Origin: Euprymna scolopes
Lineage: Eukaryota; Mollusca; Cephalopoda; Sepiida; Sepiolidae
Assembly (NCBI GenBank): GCA_024364805.1
Contig: CM044508.1
Coordinates: forward strand, 49,212,553-49,235,007
Direction of reading: 5' to 3'
Length of the DNA: 22,455 nt
Both the position numbers and the translations under genes were made by a program. Below the pieces are notes generated by a model. It made no database searches, was not told the origin of the DNA, and worked only from the letters and a program-made list of their open reading frames with translations. Positions 1-9,010 of the stretch are shown here, one piece after another (position 1 is the first letter of the stretch; each line of letters starts with the position of its first letter).

Positions 1-41
1 TTAAAAAACAACAACAACTTGATTTTGCGGCCATTTTTAGG

Positions 42-97
42 AAGGAATAGACGACACTGAAAACAGAGGATCAGTGTTAAGGAACAGACGACACTGA
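42..97 (+). repeat. Direct repeat, two 19-bp copies 37 bp apart
   Basis: The 19-mer AAGGAATAGACGACACTGA at 42-60 recurs at 79-97 with one change (T to C at its eighth base). The bases between them include TCAGTGTT, which partly inverts the shared ACACTGA. It looks like a local duplication; no function is suggested. Confidence 0.7.
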
Positions 98-119
98 GAA
101 TGGAGGTTAAGAAAACTCA

Positions 120-300
120 TGGTTCAGAGGTGCGAGGTGTAAGAGAGGTTGCAGGCTGGAGGAGTGAGGTGGCAGGAAGGCTGCTGGAGGCGCTGGAGCG
201 AGCTGGAGGCACCAAGAGCTGGAAGGCTGCAGGAATGAGTGAGCTGGAAGCACTGGAGACTGGGAGTGAAGTTCGCTGCTGGTGGAGGAAAGCAGTATTT
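120..300 (+). repeat. Purine-rich, GCTGGAGG-like low-complexity tract
   Basis: The plus strand is strongly G/A rich and repeats GCTGGAGG/GCTGGAAG-like words at irregular spacing. This composition keeps frames open on both strands, so the ORFs seen here (75 aa plus, 63 and 100 aa minus) are best explained by composition. None resembles a known protein to me. It could be a decayed minisatellite. Confidence 0.4.
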
Positions 301-460
301 GATCGCATTTGTGAAAAAACTTATTAGGGCAGTTTGAACTGTTGCTGAGACAGCTGGTGTCGCTGCTGCTGGAATCTTTCGGCGCTGGTAGATTCGGTCA
401 ATGTGACTGGTAGCGTCAGTCGTCACTTTGGGAGCCTTCTCTTACTTCCCAGCCGACTTT

Positions 461-567
461 GTATTTATTTGCTTCCTCACTAAGCAAATTAGGCACAAAG
501 CCTAAGTGGAGAGATTGGGAAAATGGGGACCAGCTCCCTGGGGAATAGGTGAGCTGGATAGTGACAA
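461..567 (+). repeat. Dispersed repeat A, copy 1
   Basis: The shared core is GAGAGATTGGGAAAATGGGG followed by ACCAGCTC. Upstream lies TTTATTTGCTTCC-CACTAA and downstream GAGCTGG-TAGTGACA, both also present in copy 2 at 4447-4574. Copy 3 at 5463-5572 shares the core only. Three copies in 5.5 kb with diverged edges point to remnants of a mobile-element family, possibly terminal-repeat or leader sequence of an LTR element. No ends can be drawn from the sequence alone. Confidence 0.65.
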
Positions 568-1043
568 TTGGTTCCCCTGTAGCGTCTACTCCGGAACTAA
601 AATTTGACAGAGACTTTTGAATTGTCACCGTTTCCGGAGTGGACAAAAAAACCCGTGGCGCCAAATTCGAGTGCTCTCTCTTTGCTGACACTTGAGGAGT
701 TAATACGCGCTACTGCTGTGTCTGTCACATGTACGCGACACGCGCTATGCCAGTTCTCATAATGAAACCAAAAAAACATTCTTCTTACCTTTCCACGCCA
801 CTTTTCACTCGAACGCCACTTTTCCCAAAGAAATATATTTAATTTATTTTTTCTTTTCGACCTTACGCCATTTCAGTAAAGCCACATAAATAAAATTACA
901 CTTCTTTTAATAAGCTAAGTTTGCTGAATTTTTCAGTTTTTTATTAATGTTTATAAAAAAATTATTTTTAAGGAGCTGTTCGTCGTTTTGCCCGGCGAGC
1001 AGCTCACTTCACTGGTAACCCTTTTCGTCAGACTTTGGTAGAA
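568..1043 (+). other. Non-coding stretch ahead of the Ty3/Gypsy fossil
   Basis: There is no plausible gene here. The segment near 650-660 contains CCCGTGGCGCCAAATTC. TGGCGCC is the start of many tRNA-Lys-type primer binding sites, so this could be a remnant of the element's primer site and leader. That is inference: I could not find an upstream LTR to pair with it. From about 780 to 990 the sequence becomes very AT rich. Confidence 0.3.
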
Positions 1044-1570
1044 CATGCGAGGAGCTGGACATTCCCAATTCGGCAGTTTAAAGACTTTCAAACTAAGTTT
1101 TTCAACTCAGGCTAGGGCAGCAAGCCAACCATGGATAGTGATACCATATCGGCGACAGGCTGTTCTTAAAATTCCGCCTTTCTGGACACACGACCCAACG
1201 TTGTGGTTCTCCCACGTGGAAGCTCAGTTTTTCACTCAGCGAATTAACTAAGCTGAACCACGTGGTGGCCGCACTCACGCACGAAGTGATGGCTGAAGTC
1301 CGCGACTTGATAATGGCACCCCCCGGATCTATTTCTTATGACAAGTCGGAGTTAATCAGAAGAACAACAAAAGCGTCTCCGGCTGATCCGAGGAGGAACA
1401 TCCCAAGAAACAAATTAATGGGCGAAAGCGTTCTACAGCCGGACATCCTCAAACAATTATTCGTTCAGTACTCAGATGATACTAGCGTCTTCCAAAGACC
1501 TTGGTCGAGGAATTGGCGGAGTTGGCAGATAAAATCATGGAAGTAACGGTTTCAGTAGCCCCGGTGCACG
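1044..1570 (+). pseudogene. Fossil gag part of the plus-strand Ty3/Gypsy element
   Basis: Recognisable capsid-domain words are KIPPFW, PTLWF, VEAQFF and AALTHEVMAEVRDLIMAPP. In the family these belong to the N-terminal half of a gag protein that assembles a virus-like particle. Here they are only remnants in broken frames. Family assignment rests on my recognition of the arthropod gag pattern and not on a search. Confidence 0.75.
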
Positions 1571-1821
1571 CAAAACAATCCAAAACCTGAGTGACCAGAT
1601 TCGTGATCAAAGCAGAATACCCGCGTCCGAGCGGACAGGACCATTCTCGACCTCGAAGTAACAGTCGAAATGGTGACAGGCTGTGACGATTTCGCGTTAC
1701 GGCGAAAAGGCTTTCCTGATCGAATGAAGAACATGCAGGCTTATCGTTATGAAGAACCATAAGCAAGCCGCAGGCTTATCGTTATGAAGAACGATAAGCA
1801 AGCGGGAAACGGCCAGGCCAG

Positions 1822-3290
1822 GTGGCGACCGATACCCCTGGCATTGGTACACGATTCCTCGTTGATACCGGCGCAGAAGTCAGCATAATCCCCCAGGGAA
1901 CTGTTGAAAGGGAACTTTGTCTACAAGCCGTGATCTATTCTGACTTTCAGAGAAAAGTCGTTAACCTGGGATTCCGACGCACCTTCAATGGATTTTTACT
2001 ATCGTAAAGCTGCCCATTTAGAAGTGGATTTCTTGCATCATTTTGGCATACTTGTGAACGTCAAACAAAAGACAAATTAATCGACAATAGCATTTACCAT
2101 GTTAATGATCATATTGCAGACCTCTTAAAACTCGTCCTCACACGATGTTACCCACCACATGCAGACTACTCCTGTGAGCGCACGCCCGCTGACAGCCTGA
2201 AAGTCGCCAAGCAAGAATTTGAGCACATGTTGGACCCTCCGACAGTAATTGGTCATCGTGCCCAAAAAGTTAGCAAGGCGACTGGCGCCCTTGCGGGGAA
2301 TATCCAGCACTGAACAGTCGAATCGATATTCTCCAAAATCGATCGTGCGTACAAAATCGTGCGTACAAAATCGACCGTGCGTACAATCAGATTCCTGTGG
2401 ACCCTGAAGATATCCACAAAACTGCTATAACTACCCATTCGGACTCTTTGAATTTCTACGAATGCCCTTTGGACTGAGAAATGCTGGCCAGTCCTTCCAG
2501 CGATTTAAGACGCAGTCTTACGTGGATTACCATTCGTTTAGATTGATTGAGCGAGTTCATCCGAAAGCGAACACGTGCAGCAACTGTTCCACAGATTGTC
2601 AGAATATATTGTTGGCAGGAAGCTGGAGACACCAAGAATATATTGTTGGCAATGTAGCTGGAGTCATTTTCATTTAATTGATTGGGAGAGTATCTGGCGT
2701 CCTTGTGAGATTATCAAGTACCGAGTCACCTCCAGGATTTTTCAAACTCTCTCGATATTTTCCAAGATTTGTGCGACCCTAAACTGCCATAACTACCCCA
2801 GTCAGACTCTTCGAGTTTCTATGAATGCCCTTTGGACTGAGAAATGACGCGTGGAGTGGGATAAGGTAGTTTTTCTTGACCCCACGACACCCTTATGTTC
2901 CTCCCAAACATAGGCGAGCTGTTTTTTCTCAACTGCACAGGCTGTCGCATTCGCTCTACACAGAAGTTATATCAATCGAGTCTAAAATTATATTTGGATC
3001 GAGTCTAAAATTATATATGGATCGAGCACATAAAAAGCCCAATTTTGACCTTCTCAAGCTCGCTTTCAGAACCACCCCTCCAGAAACTGTACACATCTGC
3101 TGACATGCATTGACAAGTTTTCGAGATGGCCTGAACTGCCGAAACTCTGGCCAAAATTTCACACTGGGGTGCCATTACAACCGACAGAGGTAGAAAATTC
3201 GACTCTTTTAGGAACTGTCTCACCTACTCGGATGTAAACACATACGCACTACTTCATACCATCCGGTGGCAAACGGTGCTTTCACTCGCG
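1822..3290 (+). pseudogene. Fossil pol part (protease, RT, integrase) of the plus-strand Ty3/Gypsy element
   Basis: The DTGA protease motif is near 1864-1875. An RT palm segment with MPFGLRNAGQSFQRF lies near 2463-2507. Integrase-core words (CIDKF-like, TTDRG) fall near 3105-3190. The order protease, RT, integrase is that of Ty3/Gypsy and argues against Copia. The region is condensed compared with the family's usual pol length and is broken throughout. Confidence 0.8.
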
Positions 3291-3320
3291 TCCATGGTCC
3301 CCGGTCTCGCAACAGGCCTA

Positions 3321-3390
3321 TTTCAAAGTGAAAGTAAATTATGTCTGAAAAATGTTTCAAAGTGAAAGTATAAATTATATCTGAAAAATG
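3321..3390 (+). repeat. Tandem duplication, 34-bp spacing
   Basis: TTTCAAAGTGAAAGTAAATT...CTGAAAAATG at 3321-3354 is followed directly by a second copy at 3355-3390. The second copy differs by a 2-base insertion and one substitution. Confidence 0.9.
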
Positions 3391-3774
3391 TTAGAACTAC
3401 GTATTTTTTTTTTCAGAAAATTATTATTAAATTATTTCCGGCAAACAAATAAATTTTAATTAAAAAATACCTGTCTTTTTTTTTCTTTAGACCTTTGCCT
3501 TTTTTAAAGCAATTCACGGTATTTTTCCGCACTTCATCGGATGAAATTTTATTGCAAAAAACGTTTCTTTTCAGCGTGTTTTTTACATGAAAAACTATAT
3601 TTTGGAGAAAAACGTGTTCTGCAGAAACTCTTGTTTCTTTTTTACTATATTCAATATTCAATATAGAATTGAATGCATATTCAAGGATAGCAAAACAAAC
3701 TCTGCCATTTGTTTGATGGAACCTCCTCGAGAAAGTAAGTCATGTTATTTCTTATGTGTATCACTATCAAATAA
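3391..3774 (+). other. AT-rich stretch without a gene
   Basis: No supported gene is present. A pyrimidine run ending in CAG (3402-3416) resembles a splice acceptor, but no convincing exon follows. Homopolymer T runs occur near 3476-3490. The two ORFs of 82-86 aa are on opposite strands and are of low-complexity composition. Confidence 0.5.
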
Positions 3775-3917
3775 ATTAATGAATCATTTTCAATGTAGCA
3801 AAAAATTAATGAATCATTTTCAATGTAGCAAAAAATTTTCAATGTGAATCAATGTAGCAAAATATTAATGAATCATTTTCAATGTAGCAAAAAAATTAAT
3901 GAATCATTTTCAATGTG
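3775..3917 (+). repeat. Minisatellite, ~30-bp unit, about five copies
   Basis: The unit ATTAATGAATCATTTTCAAT-GTAGCAAAAA starts at 3775, 3805, 3864 and 3895. A shortened copy (ATTTTCAATGTGAATCAATG-TAGCAAA) lies at about 3835-3863. Copies are nearly identical, so expansion is recent relative to the surrounding fossil material. The unit contains the near-palindrome AATGAATCATT. Confidence 0.92.
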
Positions 3918-4088
3918 AAATTTGTTCCCAGGTTAACCTTCAAAGAGACATTATTCATTTCTGATTCATACAGGGCCAAAATATTAATTAGTTCGTCTGT
4001 CTCTTGAAGTCTTCCTCCCAAAAGTTGATGTTTATTTTTAGAAGTGTGCGACAGGTTAATGTTATTCTCTCAGTACTTATGTTGGGAA

Positions 4089-4130
4089 ATTTTTTACCAT
4101 GCTCTTTTATCAAAGAGCATGTTAAAAAAT
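4089..4130 (+). repeat. Inverted repeat, 19-bp arms, 4-nt loop
   Basis: ATTTTTTACCATGCTCTTT (4089-4107), a TATC spacer, then AAAGAGCATGTTAAAAAAT (4112-4130). The arms pair with a single mismatch. A fold-back of this quality is not expected by chance. It could be a snap-back replication product or the tip of a larger decayed element; as a terminator it would have no meaning in this eukaryotic context. Confidence 0.85.
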
Positions 4131-4446
4131 GAAAAATGAGTTTTGGGATCAAATACAATTCTTTAAATTTAAATTTAAAAACCAGACGAGCAGCATTTTT
4201 CAGTCACCTATGTAAAATCCGTTATCGTATTTGGCTGAAAGAAAATCTTTTAGTTCATCCTTTTCAATTAGACGTTGCTTGGGGAGTTTTCTAAAACTTT
4301 GAGTTGGCAACTTTGAGTTTGAGTTTTATTATTTTTTTTTAATGAATTGTTGTAAATTCCAATTCAACTCACTCCACCCCTACATAAGCAAGAGTTGGGT
4401 TTTCTCCACTGTGCTTGAACTTTGTTGCCTAGGGACCTTTTGCCAG
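4131..4446 (+). other. AT-rich stretch without a gene
   Basis: I see no gene. Near 4295-4330 the words AACTTTGAGTT and TTGAGTTT repeat, suggesting another short local duplication. Confidence 0.4.
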
Positions 4447-4574
4447 ATTTATTTGCTTCCCCACTAACCAAATAAAGCACAACGCCGTTTTTTTAATGAG
4501 GAGAGATTGGGAAAATGGGAACCAACTCACTGGAGAGCTGGGTAGTGACAGCATTGACTGATTTCTACAAAAGC
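4447..4574 (+). repeat. Dispersed repeat A, copy 2
   Basis: This is the most complete copy. It has TTTATTTGCTTCCCCACTAA (as in copy 1), then GCCGTTTTTTTAATG and GAGAGATTGGGAAAATGGGA. It ends with ACCAACTCACTGGAGAGCTG (close to copy 1) and CTGATTTCTACAAAAG (as in copy 3). It therefore bridges copies 1 and 3 and shows they belong to one family. Confidence 0.75.
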
Positions 4575-5080
4575 ATATTTAATTTATTCCGTTTAAAGAA
4601 AAAATTACAATTAAAAAATTTCAATATAAAACAAATTTAGGCACAAGATTTGCAGATTTGAGAGTTACTAAAGTAAAAATTGGAATTTTTGGCGACTGGC
4701 ATGGACTGCGTTTTTTGCAATATACAATTGTGAAGAAAGTTCAATTCGGTAGTAAATGAATAATTCTTGAATTTTGAAAAACAACATACAAAAAATAGTG
4801 CATAGTTAGTTCGATCGCCTATAGTTTTCCGGGGCACCGACAACTAGTCGGGATTCAGTCTTAACTTTTAACTAACTAATAGAGGAAAAATATTGTCAAA
4901 AACAAAAAGGGGAGGAGGAATGCCCAGGGGGTGATAAAACAAAAAGATATGGGTTCTCAAGTGCCAAAAAACAAACAAACACATCGATGGACAGGATTTT
5001 ACTTTTTATTTGTTTACCTAGCGGGATTTACCGGAAGACCCATGTGCCATGTGCGTGGTAACTCGAATTTAGACTTGGTG
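4575..5080 (+). other. Stretch without a gene
   Basis: The first ~300 bases are AT rich; from about 4900 GC content rises. No ORF longer than 68 aa is seen and none resembles a known family. Confidence 0.4.
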
Positions 5081-5470
5081 CCTCGTCGGACTCATAAGTT
5101 CGCGTCATGCACCCACCTTGCCAATCGCATCTGATTAATGATTAGATCAGATAACAGATATTCCTTCGCGGACTCGCGTGAGGCATGTGATCTATAATGA
5201 CCATCCTCGACTAGGCAGCGGCGAATGATAAAATATGACAGCACTTGTAATGGATGCGAGCCTAACGTAACCTAGGCGGGTCTTAAGCATGCTGATAAAA
5301 GGCATGATCAGCTGTTTCCCTCATGTACTCATCGCAGCGAAGTAGACCCGGGTTTCTTCATTGAATCCTTTCAATGTGTTCCGACAAGTCGCCAGAAGCA
5401 AGAAAGTCCTGTCCTGGCGGACCTCCTCTGACGTTCGTTTCACTAGCGGTTCCTTTGCGCCTGTGCACAA
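5081..5470 (+). mobile_element. Possible LTR-like promoter block (solo LTR fossil?)
   Basis: A GC-richer, ORF-free block ends directly at repeat A copy 3. It contains a TATA-like CTGATAAAAGGC near 5290-5301. It also has an initiator-rich CTCATGTACTCATCGCAGCG segment and a weak polyadenylation-like TTGAATCC, followed by a GT-rich stretch (TGTGTTCCG). This order (TATA, start, poly(A)) is typical of arthropod Ty3/Gypsy LTRs, but I cannot find a second copy in the window or clean TG...CA ends. The call is tentative. Confidence 0.3.
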
Positions 5471-5572
5471 GGCCGTTTTTTAATGTGGAGAGATTGGGGA
5501 AATGGGGACCAACTCAGGGAGAACAGTTTCCCTACAATTGACCAATATCTGATTTCTACAAAAGGACAGTTG
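5463..5572 (+). repeat. Dispersed repeat A, copy 3
   Basis: GCCGTTTTTTAATG, GAGAGATTGGGGAAATGGGG and ACCAACTCA match copy 2. The copy ends with CTGATTTCTACAAAAG, also as in copy 2. The segment between core and end differs from copies 1 and 2. Confidence 0.75.
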
Positions 5573-6600
5573 CATTTGGCGTTTCAGATTGGAAAACGAG
5601 CTTTCAACCGCATGACGTCTACGTACAACAAACGGTTCAGGAAGGATAACCAAGCAATTGAGACATGACACATGAAACATGACACATGGGATACGGCTGT
5701 CCCAAGCCTTCCTTGATTGGATTTCAAACACAGACCTCTCTGCAAACATAATGCTTACAAGCTAGTTCATCATTTTGCCAGTTTTTCTAAGTTGGACCCG
5801 GACCGGAAGCGAATTTACGGTGCTTACTACAATTGAAGACAGCCCCCATCCCTAAACTTCTTCATATCCAGCGAGCGACCGCTTGAATGTCATCGGCGAA
5901 TTCAAAACCCTTCGCAAATCTTATGTGTCGGCATGGGAGCGTGGTCATCCAGGTCGTTTACTTTTGAATGTACCCATCCGAACCGCCCCGCGACTTTTAT
6001 CACGAGACTTAGCACTAACTTATCTGGCTAGCCAAGCGGTTATGGTCTTGTTTAGCTAGTGCTATCTCTAGGGGGTTCCCCTCCATCGCCCGGATCAGCC
6101 TATTCGCTAGCAACAGAAACCCGTTGGTTTATCTCTGTAACCTTCAACGGCAGTCTTTAACAGGTTGCAGTTGAACTTCTAGTATCAAGCCAGTCCCCCC
6201 GACATGGCATTCCAATCACCCATGTTTACGTGCCTTATTCCGCTGGTGGGAGGGTTTCCTTCTTTGGACCAGTGGCGGGCAGTGGAGCCCTCTTCCTAAA
6301 GTGCGACTGCAACGGCAACATCGACAATTGCCCGCCCGTCCGTAAACAACATTCACCGACAGAGTGCGATTTACTAGCAAAGGAGATTCCACGACCATAA
6401 TGGCAACGATAACACCAGATCTCTCAACTTATTCAGTCACAGTGTGCCGAGGACGTGGCATGCCTGTTGCGGGTTTCCCTTCTTCGTCGTGGTTGCTGCT
6501 GCTGTTGTGTCTTTTGTGTCATGATCTACATAGACCAATGGTGGAGCCAAATATTCCTGCTTCTGGCCAGTCTTTTTGCATTTGGCGAAACTCCTCTCGC
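5573..6600 (+). other. Moderate-GC stretch without a supported gene
   Basis: Base composition differs from the AT-rich flanks, which hints at decayed coding or element sequence. The open frames are short (60-89 aa), lie on both strands and show no motif I recognise. A small duplication, ACATGACACATG twice 14 bp apart, lies at about 5662-5689. Confidence 0.35.
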
Positions 6601-6601
6601 T

Positions 6602-6672
6602 TGACTTGTCCACAGAGGTCCAATTTTTTTTCCACAGAGGTCCAATTAGATTTCCATAGAGGCCCAATTTTT
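6602..6672 (+). repeat. Three imperfect direct repeats of TCCAYAGAGGYCCAATT
   Basis: TCCACAGAGGTCCAATT occurs twice and TCCATAGAGGCCCAATT once. They are separated by 23-26 bases and joined by T runs. This is a short tandem array of unknown origin. Confidence 0.8.
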
Positions 6673-6702
6673 TCGATCTGTCCTGTTGTTCCCTACCTTG
6701 TA

Positions 6703-6770
6703 AGTTGAAGAGTTCGTTGTCTGCGTATTCTCGTCGAGTTGAAGAGTTCGTTGTCTGCGTATTCTCGTCC
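6703..6770 (+). repeat. Tandem duplication, 34-bp unit, near-perfect
   Basis: The unit starting AGTTGAAGAGTTCGTTGTCT at 6703-6736 is repeated at 6737-6770; only the last base differs. Because 34 is not a multiple of three, it produces the same peptide words in shifted frames on both strands, which explains the overlapping ORFs here. Confidence 0.95.
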
Positions 6771-6950
6771 TGCATGGACAGGATCGGCTGCCACTACCTT
6801 TTCTTTCTGCCGTTGGCTCCGTCGTTTCTGTTGTTGCTTGGACATTATTTTCGGTGCATTTATTTTGGGACTGGTTTTAGCCCATTTTAGCGATGCGGTA
6901 GCAGTATCAGAATTTTTGTAGGAATTTTTGACACGAAACTGCGAATACAA

Positions 6951-7450
6951 TATAAAAATCTCGTAATTCGTAAAAGTGGGTTAAAAATCTATCAAAATTT
7001 TATGTGGATAGATTTTTAATCTATCAAAATTTTGCTATTTTTGACGTTCTTTCCGAATATAATATTTCAGACAAACGTTTTTTCTTTAATTCACGCCCCC
7101 ACAAGTGTAACCCATTTTCAACTTAAAAAGTAAATAATTTATGTCGGAGAGTTTTATATATCACAAAGTGAAGAAAAAAGGTCAATAAAATTAAATTAAA
7201 TTCAAATTTAAAACAAAAAAGAAATACCTTTTTTTGAAATTTACCTGTCCGAAGTTTAAAACCTTATTTTATTAGAACACATTGTTTTTGTTTTGTCTTT
7301 TTTTTTTTTAATGAAATCTTGGTCCTTTAATTGAAAAAAAAAATTAGAGCTTGAATTACAGCTTGGAAAGATGGGGTGGAATTATTCACTATTTTCACGA
7401 AATTTCTGACACTGCTAGCGATGCGGGCTTTTTCCCGGCATTGGAGAAAA
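6951..7450 (+). other. AT-rich stretch without a gene; small hairpin at 6983-7017
   Basis: AAAAATCTATC (6983-6993) and GATAGATTTTT (7007-7017) form an 11-bp inverted repeat with a 13-nt loop. ATCTATCAAAATTTT then recurs directly at about 7020-7034. The remainder consists of A/T runs. I see nothing coding. Confidence 0.6.
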
Positions 7451-7452
7451 AA

Positions 7453-7500
7453 GCAGTACACTGAGTGAGGAAAAAAGCAGTACACTGAGTGAGGAAAAAA
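7453..7500 (+). repeat. Tandem duplication, 24-bp unit, perfect
   Basis: GCAGTACACTGAGTGAGGAA plus AAAA occurs twice head to tail (7453-7476, 7477-7500) without a mismatch, so it is probably recent. Confidence 0.93.
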
Positions 7501-7875
7501 GAAAAATGCAGGGAAACGGGGGTGTGGTCAAAACGTGGTTCACAGGGATTTCAGGTTAGTCAGCTCATATCCCCCCTTGCGAAAGACGCAGTGGGTGCTG
7601 CATCAAAATATAGTGAGAGGGGAGCAGAAACGAAACACCCGCCCACCCACAAGGAAGCATTTTGTGTCTTTAGCGGCCATGTCAGCAGCCTTATTATGGA
7701 TTAACCGCCTGATCCTTGGAGATGCAAAGCTGCTGTATCTCAATATTTAATGACTGCGGTAGCCTTTCGACACTAGTGTGTGCTGTAGAATTTTTTTTGT
7801 TCTGGCAGAAACGTGCGCTCTATTATCAAGCGTCATCTTGACAGCATCCGAACTATTTGGAAAAAAACTAAATTT
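7501..7875 (+). other. Stretch without a supported gene
   Basis: Two overlapping plus-strand ORFs of 71 aa lie in different frames and show no recognisable domain. I see nothing else. Confidence 0.35.
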
Positions 7876-8160
7876 GGAAATAACTCCCCATATTTCCACA
7901 AAGAAATATACAAATATCTGTGCGTGAGATCGTCAAGCTAGTCCCGACCGTATTCCAAAAAAAAAAATACAACCATATTTTCCAAACGGAGAAGAAGTGC
8001 TTTTCAACTCCCTTGAAATTATATTTGTATTTATATTTATATTTATATTTACCGTCCGTTCTCGACCGTATCATGTAACTTTTTAACTTCCTCTCCTGCA
8101 CCTCCTTTCTCTTCGAATCCGCATTTAAACTAGAATTCAGTTTGATGAGCTGATCCATGA
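7876..8160 (+). repeat. Dispersed repeat B, copy 1 (longer copy)
   Basis: It shares AACTCCCCATATT and CAAATATCTGTGCGTGAG at its left end with copy 2 (14487-14590). At its right end TTTAAACTAGAATTCAGTTTG followed by AGCTGAT matches TTTAAGAATTCAGCTTGATC of copy 2. Copy 2 appears to be a shortened version, giving a ~280 bp unit here and ~100 bp there. No ORF is preserved, so a non-autonomous element is the likeliest source. Confidence 0.6.
8019..8053 (+). repeat. Short (ATATTT)n microsatellite
   Basis: About five imperfect copies of a 6-bp TATATT/TATTTA unit, inside repeat B copy 1. Confidence 0.85.
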
Positions 8161-8590
8161 AACTACAGTTGCCGAATCGGATTTTATTTCAATCTTTTTT
8201 AACCCCATTTCAGTTCAGCGTTTAAAAAATATTAATATTTATCGACCTAGACTTGGTTCCGAATTCGGGTATTGCATTTCCTCGGCCTAATTTCAAACCC
8301 CAACGACGCTTCTTCATGCGTTTTATAGTCAACACTTTCTCTGCTTTCGCCCCGTCAAATGTACGAACAATGAACGTCAAATGTCTTCAGGATGGCAATA
8401 CAACGTCCCCTTTCTAGAGTGATAAGCCAACTTGAGGTCAACAATCGACGTTCATCACCTTTTCGCATCCAGTGTCTTTCTCTTCCCCTGTCCACAGTTT
8501 CACAGTTTCCTCGAATCTTTTTCTCAGAGCAGCTTTTTTTGGAAAGACTGGAAATCCTCGTCAACGGAGTTGATCGCACTTATATCTGAA
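8161..8590 (+). other. Stretch without a supported gene
   Basis: ORFs of 65-85 aa overlap on both strands around 8355-8690. Neither strand shows a domain, and their overlap suggests that chance keeps them open. Confidence 0.35.
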
Positions 8591-8592
8591 AC

Positions 8593-8663
8593 AACATCAG
8601 ACAATCTACAGACAAATAAGACAATCTGTAGATTGTCATATTGTCTTAAAAACATCAGACAAT
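8593..8663 (+). repeat. Inverted repeat (12-bp perfect arms) inside a direct repeat
   Basis: GACAATCTACAG (8600-8611) and CTGTAGATTGTC (8626-8637) are exact reverse complements with a 14-nt loop. AACATCAGACAATC flanks the structure as a direct repeat (about 8593-8606 and 8650-8663). This combined pattern resembles a small foldback insertion with a duplicated flank, or a template-switch scar. Confidence 0.8.
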
Positions 8664-8984
8664 CCCACACAACGCAGCAACATTCGTGACTCGACCATCC
8701 ATCGTGTAGGAAAACTACGTTGATCAGTTTTTTTGCTTTCAGTCGTATGATTGTATCAAACCAGTATCTAGTTTTCTTATTTCCATAATTTCGGTTATAC
8801 CTTTTAACTCTATTTACTCCTCCTTTTTACTGGAGGCGTTGGAGGCGAATTGTGTACTCGGAAGGCTTTACTCACTGCCGGAGATTTCAGACTGGTAAGT
8901 TAACTTTAAACTTGGCTTATGCCTGGGCCTCGTGCGTGCTGAAAAACCTGGTGTTGATATTACCCACAATTACTAGCAATTTTG

Positions 8985-9010
8985 ATGTTTATGTTATATG
9001 TTTATGTTAT
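8985..9010 (+). repeat. Tandem duplication, 13-bp unit
   Basis: ATGTTTATGTTAT occurs twice without mismatch. Confidence 0.85.

Larger units (their letters stand above)
1044..3300 (+). mobile_element. Ty3/Gypsy LTR retrotransposon fossil (gag-pol), broken
   Basis: Remnants occur in canonical Ty3/Gypsy order on the plus strand. A gag segment (about 1044-1570) has the PPFW, PTLWF and VEAQF words and VVAALTHEVMAEVRDLI. An aspartic protease segment (about 1822-1950) has DTGAEVSIIP. An RT segment (about 2290-2850) has MPFGLRNAGQSFQRF. An integrase segment (about 2900-3290) has the LHRLSH and TTDRG words. The gag type is common in arthropod genomes. The element is thoroughly broken, with well over ten breaks, and carries internal short tandem duplications. 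No flanking LTR pair could be recognised, so it is old and its true ends are uncertain. It encodes nothing functional. Confidence 0.88.

Noticed and set aside
100-426. Open frames of 63-100 aa on both strands
   Set aside because: The tract is purine-rich on one strand and repetitive, which keeps both strands open; no family resemblance.
3775-3917. CRISPR-like array
   Set aside because: Units are contiguous with no unique spacers and the context is eukaryotic; it is a minisatellite.
6437-6950. Minus-strand frames of 112 and 85 aa and plus-strand frames of 60-61 aa
   Set aside because: They span the TCCACAGAGG triple repeat and a 34-bp duplication that copies the same peptide words between frames; no domain is recognisable.
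7640-7745. Possible structural RNA (moderate-GC segment with TTATGGATTAACCGCC)
   Set aside because: No cloverleaf, no internal promoter boxes and no convincing match to rRNA or tRNA.
7868-8158. 96-aa minus-strand frame with a KYKYKYKY run
   Set aside because: The run is the translation of an (ATATTT)n microsatellite inside repeat B.
8355-8689. Overlapping 65-85 aa frames on both strands
   Set aside because: Mutual overlap and no motif; part covers the 8593-8663 inverted repeat.
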